5,484 bases of DNA from Clostridiales bacterium. GTDB taxonomy: Bacteria; Bacillota; Clostridia; Oscillospirales; Oscillospiraceae. Under the pieces are notes generated by a model. That model was not told the DNA's origin, made no database searches, and saw only the letters and a list, made by a program, of their open reading frames with translations. This document shows positions 1 through 5,484 of the stretch, in pieces. The position numbers and the translations under genes are program-made. Each line of letters begins with the position of its first letter. The stretch's first letter is position 1. The DNA lies in the NCBI GenBank assembly GCA_003516765.1, contig DPCD01000176.1:12344-17827 (forward strand), in the 5' to 3' direction.

Positions 1-44
1 CTGGGGCGGACTGGCCGCCTGAGAGAACTACAAGGAGTGAGAGT
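1..44 (+). other. Upstream flank with SipL ribosome binding site
   Basis: This short lead-in carries AAGGAG at 32-37, seven bases before the ATG at 45, which fixes the start of the SPOCS-LysM gene. In one frame the first bases read W-G-G-L-A-A followed by TGA at 20-22, which could be the tail of a preceding + strand gene about 22 bases upstream, but seven codons are too few to identify it. No promoter is visible in these 44 bases, so the promoter of the sporulation unit, or an upstream cotranscribed gene, lies outside the window. Confidence 0.5.
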
Positions 45-1553
45 ATGGAGCTTGTCTTTGAAGAGCAGTCGATCGATTATTTGCGCCGGGTCTTTTCCGG
101 GAATGCGGCGCAGGAGCTGACACAGGAGCTGATTGTCCCGGACAGCTACCCGGACTGCGGACGCATTGTCTTTACCGGCGCGTGCGCGGTCATGCGCGGC
201 AAGGAGTGCCGGGACGGGGGCGCGGCGGTAACAGGCGGCGTGCGCGCGGGGCTTTTGTATGTGCCGGAGGACGGGAGCGAGGCGCGGGCTTTGGTGTGCT
301 ACCTTCCGTATTCGGTCCGTTACGATCATCCGGCGGCGACGGCGCAGACACAGCTGTTTGCCATGTGCCGGGTGCGCGCGGCAGATGCGCGGCTGATCAA
401 TTCACGCAAAATTCTGGTCCGCGTGAGCGTTGTGTGCGATCTGACAGGGTTCGAGGAAACGGGCGAGACTATTCGCACGTTAAAAGACGCACCGCAGGCG
501 CTGCAGACGAAGACGGCAGACTATCGCTGCGTGCTGCCGCGCGAATATGCGGAGAAACCGTTTTCCATGACCGAGGATCTGGAGCTTTCCGGCGGCGAGC
601 CGGAGACTGCAAAGCTGGTGCAGTACTGGCTGACGCCGGAGATTACCGAGCAGAAGCTGACGGGAAACAAGGCGGTGTTCAAGGGCGTTCTTGTCTTCAA
701 GGCGCTGCTTTTGGGGGCGGACGGCACGCCGCAGGTGATGAGCCGCCAGCTTCCGCTGTCACAGTACTGTGAGCTGCGCGGAGATTATGCAGACGACGAA
801 CTGCAGGTGCAGATCTGCGTCACGGGGAGCGAGGCGGAGCTTGTGCACATGGAAGACGAACCGGCAAAAATTCTGTTATCGGCGAACCTTCTTTGCCAAT
901 GCGTTGCCATGCAGGGCTATGATCTGACGCTTACCGAGGATGCGTATGCCACAAGGGGTGATTTTTCGCCTGTGTGGAGCGAGGTTCGTCTTCCGTGTTT
1001 GCTCGACCGGCAGTTGCCCGGCGGTACGCTGCGCGGGAGCGTCCCCAAGCAGGCGCGCGCGGTTCTCGACAGCACGCTCTACTTAGACAGCGTCTCGCAG
1101 CAGAAAAAAGACGGCGGCATTCAGCTGAGCGCACCGGCAACAGTGAACATTCTCTACATGGACGAGGACGGCGCGCTCCAGTCGGCAATTGTGCGCGACC
1201 AGGTTTCCTGCACGGTAGCGGCAGGCGGCGGCACAATATGCCAGGCAAACGTACAGCCGGGCAGAGACGGCTTTGCAGCGCCGTCCGGCGGCGGAATCGA
1301 CGTGCGCTATGATGTGAGCTTCCATGCAGATTGCTGCTGTGATCAGGCGCTGCGGACGCTGACGGGCGGCGCATTGGAAGAAGGTGAAAAGACGGCGGAG
1401 AAATTCTGCGTGGTGGTAAAGACTGCTGACCAGACGCAGAGCCTCTGGGAGCTTGCAAAGGCATATCGGACGAGCGAGCAGGCGATTGCCGATGCAAACG
1501 GCATTTCGACCGGAGAGGTCGAGCAGGGGACGCTAGTCCTCATTCCGGTGTAG
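45..1553 (+). CDS. sipL: SPOCS (DUF3794) and LysM domain spore coat morphogenetic protein, SipL-like
   Basis: Predicted cytoplasmic mother-cell protein of 502 residues that links SpoIVA to the forespore surface during coat assembly. Three SPOCS-type segments are visible by their repeated hydrophobic strand ending in an acidic-Gly turn: residues 62-77 (ending PEDG), 212-227 (ending GADG) and 361-376 (ending DEDG). They suggest domains at roughly 32-135, 196-290 and 335-430. Residues 453-502 form a C-terminal LysM domain (SLWELAKAY, then ADANGIS, ending LVLIPV). There is no signal peptide or membrane segment, as expected. In C. difficile SipL has this SPOCS-plus-LysM design and its LysM region binds SpoIVA. 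Here the next gene is spoIVA, which strongly supports the assignment. The protein is rich in cysteine (18 residues, including Cys430-432). The start is supported by AAGGAG seven bases upstream. Other SPOCS-LysM paralogues exist in clostridia, so the symbol rests on context. Confidence 0.85.
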   Translation: MELVFEEQSIDYLRRVFSGNAAQELTQELIVPDSYPDCGRIVFTGACAVMRGKECRDGGAAVTGGVRAGLLYVPEDGSEARALVCYLPYSVRYDHPAATAQTQLFAMCRVRAADARLINSRKILVRVSVVCDLTGFEETGETIRTLKDAPQALQTKTADYRCVLPREYAEKPFSMTEDLELSGGEPETAKLVQYWLTPEITEQKLTGNKAVFKGVLVFKALLLGADGTPQVMSRQLPLSQYCELRGDYADDELQVQICVTGSEAELVHMEDEPAKILLSANLLCQCVAMQGYDLTLTEDAYATRGDFSPVWSEVRLPCLLDRQLPGGTLRGSVPKQARAVLDSTLYLDSVSQQKKDGGIQLSAPATVNILYMDEDGALQSAIVRDQVSCTVAAGGGTICQANVQPGRDGFAAPSGGGIDVRYDVSFHADCCCDQALRTLTGGALEEGEKTAEKFCVVVKTADQTQSLWELAKAYRTSEQAIADANGISTGEVEQGTLVLIPV

Positions 1554-1611
1554 CGGCATGGCGGTAATGCTGGATTCCATCGAGCAGGGATAAGAACAGG
1601 GAGGCGGTAAC

Positions 1612-3093
1612 GTGGACGAAGCAAGGCATCTTTACGATCAGATTGCGAAAAGGACCGCCGGCAGCATCTACATCGGCGTTGTCGGACCGGTCCGGACCGG
1701 AAAATCAACCTTTATCAAGCGCTTCATGGAGCAGCTGGTGCTGCCCCATCTGGAAAACACCTATCAGCGCGACCGCGCGCGAGACGAGCTGCCGCAGTCC
1801 GGCTCGGGGCGGACGATCATGACGACGGAGCCGAAATTTGTGCCGGAGCAGGCGGTGGAAATTTCGCCGGACGGCGTGTCAAAGCTCAAGGTCCGGCTGA
1901 TCGACTCGGTCGGCTATCTGGTGCCGGGCGCAATGGGCGCAGACGAGGAAGGAACGCCGCGGATGGTCATGACGCCGTGGGCGCCGGAGGAAATTCCGCT
2001 GGCGCAGGCGGCGGAGATCGGCACGAAAAAGGTCATGGAGGAGCACAGCAGCATCGGCATTGTCATGACGACGGACGGCAGCATCACGGATATTCCGGCG
2101 GGTGACTATGAACAGGCGCAAAGCCGCGCGATTTCCGACATGCTGGCAACCGGAAAGCCGTTTGTGATTCTGGTGAACTCCGAGCACCCCGAGAGCGCAG
2201 AGGCAAAAAATCAGGCGCGCAGGCTGTCGCAGCAATACGGCGTCGGCGCGCGGGCAGTCAATGCACTCACGATGGACGAAGAGCAGAATCAGAGCATCCT
2301 CACGGACCTTATGTATGAGTTTCCGGCGACGGAGCTGCGCTTCTTCCTGCCCGGCTGGGTGCGGGCGCTGCCGGACGACAGCCCGGTCAAAACCGCGCTC
2401 TATGACGCGATGCGCGAACAGGCGGGAAAGCTCACGAAGATTGCGCAGGCAGAGCCTGCGATGAAGGAGCTTCTGAAGCTTGCGCAGGTACAATCGTTTG
2501 CCGTGACGGATGTGGATCTGGGAACGGGCACAATTACGGCAGAGCTGTCGGTTCCAGAGTCGCTGTTTTATGAGCTCCTGTCCCAAAAGACGGGGCTGGA
2601 GATTGCGGGAGAGCTCGACCTCATGCAGATTCTTACGGAGCTGGCGGCAGAGCAGCAGGAGTATGCGCGCGTCAAAAGCGCAATGGAGCAGGTGCGCGCC
2701 ACGGGCTACGGCATCGTCATGCCGGACCCGTCAGAGCTGCATCTGGATAAGCCGGAGATTGTCCGCAAGGGCAGCAGCTACGCCGTGCACTTAAAAGCAA
2801 GCGCGCCGTCGATTCATCTCATGCGCGCCAACATCGAGACCGAGCTGAGCCCGATTGTAGGCGACGAGCAGCAGTCGGACGAACTGATCAAATACCTGCT
2901 TGGCGAGTATGAGGGCGACACAGAAAAGCTCTGGCAGAGCAACATTTTCGGCAAATCGCTCTACGATCTGGTCACGGAAGGCTTGAACACCAAAATCCAG
3001 CGTATGCCCGAGGATGCGCGCCAGAAGCTCACGAGAACCCTCGCGCGCATGATCAACGAAAATACCGGCGGTATGATCTGTATTCTGCTTTGA
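1612..3093 (+). CDS. spoIVA: Stage IV sporulation protein A (coat morphogenetic ATPase)
   Basis: SpoIVA hydrolyses ATP to polymerise irreversibly on the outer forespore membrane, forming the base on which the spore coat is built; it is also needed for cortex formation. The 493-residue product matches the B. subtilis protein (492 residues) nearly end to end. The Walker A loop is at residues 25-32 (GPVRTGKS, Lys31) and the Walker B-like segment is RLIDSVGY with Asp98. The paired threonines of the IMTTEP motif are Thr71-Thr72, corresponding to the sensor threonines known in B. subtilis. The signature DELPQS lies at 58-63, and the C terminus ends in the typical hydrophobic stretch after INENTGG. 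The start is GTG, with GGGAGG at 1599-1604 seven bases upstream. It lies 58 bases after the SipL-like gene with no terminator between them, so cotranscription in the mother cell is likely. No sigma-E promoter could be picked out in the gap. Confidence 0.97.
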   Translation: MDEARHLYDQIAKRTAGSIYIGVVGPVRTGKSTFIKRFMEQLVLPHLENTYQRDRARDELPQSGSGRTIMTTEPKFVPEQAVEISPDGVSKLKVRLIDSVGYLVPGAMGADEEGTPRMVMTPWAPEEIPLAQAAEIGTKKVMEEHSSIGIVMTTDGSITDIPAGDYEQAQSRAISDMLATGKPFVILVNSEHPESAEAKNQARRLSQQYGVGARAVNALTMDEEQNQSILTDLMYEFPATELRFFLPGWVRALPDDSPVKTALYDAMREQAGKLTKIAQAEPAMKELLKLAQVQSFAVTDVDLGTGTITAELSVPESLFYELLSQKTGLEIAGELDLMQILTELAAEQQEYARVKSAMEQVRATGYGIVMPDPSELHLDKPEIVRKGSSYAVHLKASAPSIHLMRANIETELSPIVGDEQQSDELIKYLLGEYEGDTEKLWQSNIFGKSLYDLVTEGLNTKIQRMPEDARQKLTRTLARMINENTGGMICILL

Positions 3094-3101
3094 CTGCAAA
3101 G

Positions 3102-3132
3102 AAAGCCCTCCCGGAGGTTCCGGGAGGGCTTT
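3102..3132. terminator. Bidirectional intrinsic terminator between convergent genes
   Basis: A perfect 13-bp inverted repeat (3102-3114 with 3120-3132, loop AGGTT) lies between the spoIVA stop and the stop of the convergent hydrolase gene. The stem core is GC-rich (GCCCTCCCGG) and is flanked by AAA/TTT, so each strand ends its hairpin with a U run. The minus strand continues TTTCTTT after the stem, making it the stronger direction; the plus strand continues GGCTGATTTCTG and is weaker. It starts only nine bases after the spoIVA stop. Confidence 0.93.
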
Positions 3133-3148
3133 GGCTGATTTCTGATGC

Positions 3149-4489
3149 TCAGATAATGCGGCGCGCGCCGATGTATCTGGTGTTGTAATAGGTCTCGTTC
3201 AGGGAGTTGACACGAACGCCGGTGGACGGGGTAGAGGCGTGGACGAAGTTCCCATTGCCGATGTACATGCCGACGTGATTGGCGTAGCTGCCGTAGCCGA
3301 AGAAGACAAGATCGCCGACCTGCAGGTTATCGCGCGAGATTGCCGTGCCCTGCGTCATCTGGTCGTTTGCCACGCGCTTCATGCTGTAGCCGTACTGCGT
3401 AAGGACGTAGTACATCAGACCCGAGCAGTCGAAGCCGGTCGACGGCGACATGCCGCCCCAGACATAGCTGTAGCCCTTAAAGCTGAGCGCAAAGTTGGCA
3501 ATTTCCTGTTCAGTGCTACTCGAAGAGCCACTATTTGTAGGACCGTTTCCTGCGCCGGAGCTGCCAGGTTCATTACCGAGATAGGCATTGGAAACATATG
3601 CGGTATTACCCTTATATTTTATTTCAAACCAGCCCGTGTTTGTTTCGCCAGTCACGGTGACAGCATCGCCACGCTGCAATTCGCCAATGATCGCAGCGTG
3701 TTCATCAGTCGAAGATGGGTAGCTGCGAACATTTAGATGTGAAGTACTGTCGATGACAACATACATCGTTTTGTTCATAGGCGTTATTGTATAAACTGCA
3801 TCTGCCTCATTGACGGCAACAGTAGCATTTTTAACATTAACGTCGTACCATTGAGTAACATCTTTTGTGGCTCTAAGGAACATAGTAAGTGCTTCTTGAC
3901 GTGTTGTATAGTTATTGGGATAAAGATAGGTTGAAGAGCCACTTTTAGTGCCAGTAACAAATACATTTGAAACGCAAAGCTGGGCAGCTTCGCGAGCCCA
4001 AGAATCAACAGAAGCAGAATCTGCAAAAGAGTTTAAATCTTTAGAGCGCCGGGATTCGTAAGCAGCTGCACTGCAGAAATTCTCAATGATTTTAAAGAAC
4101 TCTTGACGTGTTAAGTACTTGTTTGGCTGATAAGAACCGTCAGGATAGCCATTAACAATTTCAAATGCTGCTGCTGTGCGGACGGCTTCATCTTGCGTAT
4201 CCGTAAATGTCTTTGCTTGCGCATAGTCTTCTTCACTCAAATCGTTGCCAGTTGCTATTTTATAAGCAAGAACTGCAATTTGCGCCATTTCGCCACGAGT
4301 GATGTTTTTTGTCAGATCGGCATTTGCCAAAGATGACGGAATAATGGCATAAGCAGACTGCTGCATTTCATTGTAACTTTCCTTGAACCACGAGCTGTAT
4401 TTTGCGCCCGCAGCGCCCGCGCCGGTGGTAAGACCCAGCACCATCACCAGCGCCAGAGCCAGCGCCGTGAGTCTTTTGAACTTCTTCAT
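3149..4489 (-). CDS. Exported SLH-SH3-NlpC/P60 cell-wall hydrolase
   Basis: Predicted secreted peptidoglycan endopeptidase of 446 residues that cleaves stem peptides and is held at the cell surface by SLH domains. Residues 1-27 are a signal peptide (KKFKR, hydrophobic core, AGA cleavage region). Three SLH repeats follow at about 30-80 (ITRGE 63-67), 93-142 (NGYPDGSY, LTRQE 126-130) and 153-208 (TTRQE 195-199). A bacterial SH3 domain covers about 243-305 (LNVRS, W287), then a Gly/Ser linker about 306-325. The NlpC/P60 domain, 326-446, has a complete triad: Cys355 in FDCSG, His405 in NHVGMY and His417 in FVHAS. The chosen ATG has AAGGAGG at 4497-4503 seven bases upstream; a TTG at 4525 would add 12 residues before the signal peptide and is unlikely. 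The gene overlaps the exonuclease stop by ATGA, suggesting translational coupling. Its SLH-coding middle is clearly more AT-rich than its ends. Exact substrate bond and physiological role cannot be read from the sequence. Confidence 0.92.
   Translation of the reverse strand: MKKFKRLTALALALVMVLGLTTGAGAAGAKYSSWFKESYNEMQQSAYAIIPSSLANADLTKNITRGEMAQIAVLAYKIATGNDLSEEDYAQAKTFTDTQDEAVRTAAAFEIVNGYPDGSYQPNKYLTRQEFFKIIENFCSAAAYESRRSKDLNSFADSASVDSWAREAAQLCVSNVFVTGTKSGSSTYLYPNNYTTRQEALTMFLRATKDVTQWYDVNVKNATVAVNEADAVYTITPMNKTMYVVIDSTSHLNVRSYPSSTDEHAAIIGELQRGDAVTVTGETNTGWFEIKYKGNTAYVSNAYLGNEPGSSGAGNGPTNSGSSSSTEQEIANFALSFKGYSYVWGGMSPSTGFDCSGLMYYVLTQYGYSMKRVANDQMTQGTAISRDNLQVGDLVFFGYGSYANHVGMYIGNGNFVHASTPSTGVRVNSLNETYYNTRYIGARRII
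3721..4380 (-). other. AT-rich SLH-coding block with composition unlike its surroundings
   Basis: Hand counting gives 270 G/C in 660 bases (41%) here. The signal-peptide part at 4381-4440 has 39 of 60 (65%), and the NlpC/P60 part at 3241-3420 has 103 of 180 (57%). The right edge is sharp, at the join of signal peptide and first SLH repeat. The left edge is more gradual, with mixed values through the SH3 and linker region at 3481-3720. The block encodes about residues 37-256, i.e. the three SLH repeats up to the start of the SH3 domain. Recombination with, or acquisition from, a lower-GC relative would explain this; relaxed codon choice is the alternative. Confidence 0.7.
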
Positions 4490-5258
4490 AGCAATTCCTC
4501 CTTCAGTTCCAAACCGACCGGACAATGGTCCGAGCCGAAAATCTCGTCGTAGATCGGAGCAGCCTCAATTGCCGGCTGCAGGCGGTCGGAGACGAGAAAA
4601 TAGTCGATGCGCCAGCCCGCGTTCTTTTCGCGCGCGTGGAAGCGGTAGCTCCACCAGGAGTACGCGCCGGAAAGCGTTGGATTCCGGTAGCGGAAGGTAT
4701 CGGTAAAGCCGGCGTCCAGAAGTCTTGTGAAGCTTTCGCGCTCTTCATCGGAGAAGCCGGGGTTTCCGCGGTTCGGACCGGGGTTTTGAGGTCGATCTCC
4801 TGATGCGCAACGTTCAGGTCCCCACAGGCAATGACGGGCTTTTTTGCGTCCAGCTCCAGAAGCTTTTCGCGGAATGCGTCGTCCCAGGAAAGCCGGTGGT
4901 CGATGCGCTTGAGTCCCTCCTGCGCGTTCGGGGTGTAGCAGGTGACAAGATAAAACTTCTCGTATTCCAGCGTGATCATCCGACCCTCATGGTCCAGCTC
5001 GTCAATGCCGACGCCGTAGGTGACGGACAGCGGGGGGTGCTTCGTAAAAACAGCGGTGCCGGAATAGCCCTTTTTCTCCGCTGAATTCCAGAATTGCAGA
5101 TAGCCCGGAAAGTCGACCGCGATCTGCTCGGGTTGCAGTTTTGTCTCCTGCAGGCAGAAGAAATCCGCATGCAGCGCGGCAAAATAATCCGCGAAGCCCT
5201 TCTGCATACACGCGCGCAGACCGTTGACATTCCAAGAGATAAACCGCACACATACCAC
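4486..5258 (-). CDS. exoA: Exodeoxyribonuclease III (AP endonuclease), interrupted by a one-base frameshift
   Basis: Cytoplasmic base-excision-repair enzyme of the ExoIII/APE family: Mg-dependent AP endonuclease and 3'-5' exonuclease. The first frame (from 5258) carries ISWNVNGLRA, Glu38 in LQETK, Tyr108 in CYTPN, and Asp147/Asn149 in GDLNVAH. After DLK at residue 158 the frame goes wrong and stops at 4503. Reading one base differently from 4784-4787 restores the family sequence: NPGPNRGNPGF, GAYSWWSYR, GWRIDYFLVS (Asp219) and GSDHCPVGLEL (Asp244/His245), ending with TGA at 4486-4488. The repaired product is 257 residues, like the 252 of B. subtilis ExoA. The most economical repair is one A added to AAAA, giving the conserved DLKNP. 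If the shift is real, the product lacks the catalytic C-terminal third. Coordinates run to the outer GTG at 5258; the GTG at 5249 is likelier, since it gives MRFISWN as in the family and has GGTGG at 5255-5259, five bases upstream. Confidence 0.9.
4497..4503 (-). promoter_or_regulatory. Shine-Dalgarno site of the hydrolase inside the exoA 3' end
   Basis: AAGGAGG on the minus strand lies seven bases before the ATG at 4487-4489. It decides the hydrolase start in favour of MKKFKRL over the TTG at 4525. The site sits inside the last codons of the repaired exonuclease frame, and the frameshifted exonuclease would stop at 4503-4505, directly on it. Confidence 0.9.
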
Positions 5259-5280
5259 CCCACTTTTGAATCTACGTCAA

Positions 5281-5309
5281 ATTATATCAGATTATGACAA
5301 CCGGGGCAA
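5281..5309 (-). promoter_or_regulatory. Predicted housekeeping promoter for exoA and the hydrolase
   Basis: On the minus strand there is a perfect TATAAT at 5281-5286 preceded by TGA, an extended -10 element. With a 17-base spacer, TTGCCC at 5304-5309 is a weak -35 (4 of 6 against TTGACA). Transcription would start near 5274, giving a leader of about 25 bases to the GTG at 5249. The two downstream minus-strand genes overlap and end at the terminator at 3102-3132, so they probably form one transcript. Confidence 0.75.
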
Positions 5310-5320
5310 GAGTAAATTTG

Positions 5321-5350
5321 TTAACATTTCGTAACTATTTGTCATAAAAT
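5321..5350 (+). promoter_or_regulatory. Possible upstream promoter for the murT-like gene
   Basis: TTAACA at 5321-5326 and TAAAAT at 5345-5350, each 5 of 6 to consensus, are separated by 18 bases. This would start transcripts near 5357 with a leader of about 39 bases. The region is very AT-rich, so chance matches are easy; it is weaker evidence than the promoter at 5361-5389. Confidence 0.35.
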
Positions 5351-5360
5351 TTTAGTGCCC

Positions 5361-5389
5361 TTGTCAGTCGCTGCGAAATGTGGTATAAC
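5361..5389 (+). promoter_or_regulatory. murT: Predicted extended -10 promoter for the murT-like gene
   Basis: TTGTCA at 5361-5366 (5 of 6) and TATAAC at 5384-5389 (5 of 6) have an ideal 17-base spacer, and TG at 5381-5382 forms an extended -10 element. The -10 ends six bases before the ATG at 5396, so the expected transcription start falls on or beside the start codon. Confidence 0.7.
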
Positions 5390-5395
5390 TGTGGC

Positions 5396-5484
5396 ATGAA
5401 AATCAAGGTATTTCTTGCGGTGCTTGCATGCAAGTGCTGCCGGTCGCTGATCCGTCTGCTGGGCAGAGGCGGAACCGACTTTCC
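5396..5484 (+). CDS. murT: Lipid II isoglutaminyl synthase ligase subunit MurT, N-terminal fragment
   Basis: Only the first 29 codons are in the window; the gene runs off the right edge. The visible peptide begins MKIKVFLAVL, continues with a Lys/Arg-rich helix, and reaches LLGRGGTDFP at its end. A short amphipathic N terminus followed by G-R/K-G-[GS]-T-x-x-P-G at about residue 23 is typical of MurT, the Mur-ligase-like protein that works with the glutamine amidotransferase GatD to amidate D-Glu of lipid II. The distance from Met to the GRGGT motif (22 residues) fits the family and supports this ATG, although no Shine-Dalgarno sequence precedes it. The ATP-binding GTNGKT motif and the expected gatD neighbour are outside the window, so this rests on a short match. 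It is transcribed divergently from exoA. Confidence 0.65.
   Translation, partial: MKIKVFLAVLACKCCRSLIRLLGRGGTDF

Noticed and set aside
931..1497. Long minus-strand open frame (188 codons) opposite the SipL-like gene
   Set aside because: The product is Arg/Pro/Ser-rich low-complexity sequence typical of the antisense of GC-rich codons, and it lies wholly within a recognisable gene.
1558..1593. 11-codon mini-ORF (MAVMLDSIEQG) between sipL and spoIVA
   Set aside because: No good ribosome site, no hairpin or attenuator nearby, and no resemblance to a leader peptide; treated as intercistronic sequence.
1879..2586. Minus-strand open frame of 235 codons opposite spoIVA
   Set aside because: Very Arg/Leu/His-rich, no recognisable domain, fully inside the well-supported spoIVA; a shadow of codon bias.
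3239..3736. Plus-strand open frame opposite the NlpC/P60 and SH3 coding region
   Set aside because: It mirrors the GC-rich codons of the hydrolase, has no family resemblance, and the hydrolase triad and domains are unambiguous on the other strand.
4490..4525. Upstream TTG start giving the hydrolase 12 extra residues
   Set aside because: It would bury the signal peptide behind a polar extension, while the ATG at 4489 has a near-perfect AAGGAGG at the right distance.
4383..4706. Plus-strand open frame across the hydrolase start and exoA 3' end
   Set aside because: The Arg/Ser-rich product overlaps two genes on the other strand and crosses their ribosome site; no independent support.
5295..5300. 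TTGTCA on the minus strand as the -35 of the exoA promoter
   Set aside because: Only eight bases separate it from the TATAAT at 5281-5286, too short for a -35/-10 pair; the TTGCCC at 5304-5309 has the correct 17-base spacing.

Overview
The window looks like chromosomal DNA from an endospore-forming, fairly GC-rich clostridial Firmicute. Oscillospirales/Ruminococcaceae-like is my inference; the sequence itself shows spoIVA, a SPOCS-LysM protein, strong AGGAGG-type ribosome sites and the start of a murT-like gene. No rRNA, tRNA, CRISPR array or insertion sequence is visible.

Layout. (1) Positions 45-3093, + strand: a two-gene spore-coat morphogenesis unit. A SPOCS (DUF3794) protein with a C-terminal LysM domain, SipL-like, is followed 58 bases later by spoIVA, the ATPase that builds the basement layer of the spore coat. 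In C. difficile SipL binds SpoIVA, so the pair very probably encodes two partners of one complex. (2) Positions 3102-3132: a perfect 13-bp stem that serves as a shared terminator for converging transcripts. (3) Positions 3149-5258, - strand: exodeoxyribonuclease III (DNA base-excision repair), whose stop overlaps the start of an exported SLH-SH3-NlpC/P60 cell-wall hydrolase by ATGA. The exonuclease reading frame is broken by one missing base in an A run near 4784-4787. Downstream of that point the remaining coding sequence is intact in the shifted frame. (4) Positions 5259-5395: a short divergent promoter region. (5) Positions 5396-5484, + strand: the first 29 codons of a gene that reads like murT, the ligase subunit of lipid II isoglutaminyl synthase. 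It starts only 6 bases after a good extended -10 box, so its mRNA may be leaderless.

Most notable points: the sipL-spoIVA adjacency; the mosaic composition of the hydrolase gene (SLH block about 41% GC, between a 65% signal-peptide region and a 57% catalytic domain); the single-base frameshift in exoA; and the probable leaderless murT start. I see no wholly new system. The interest lies in gene arrangement and in the domain-scale mosaic.
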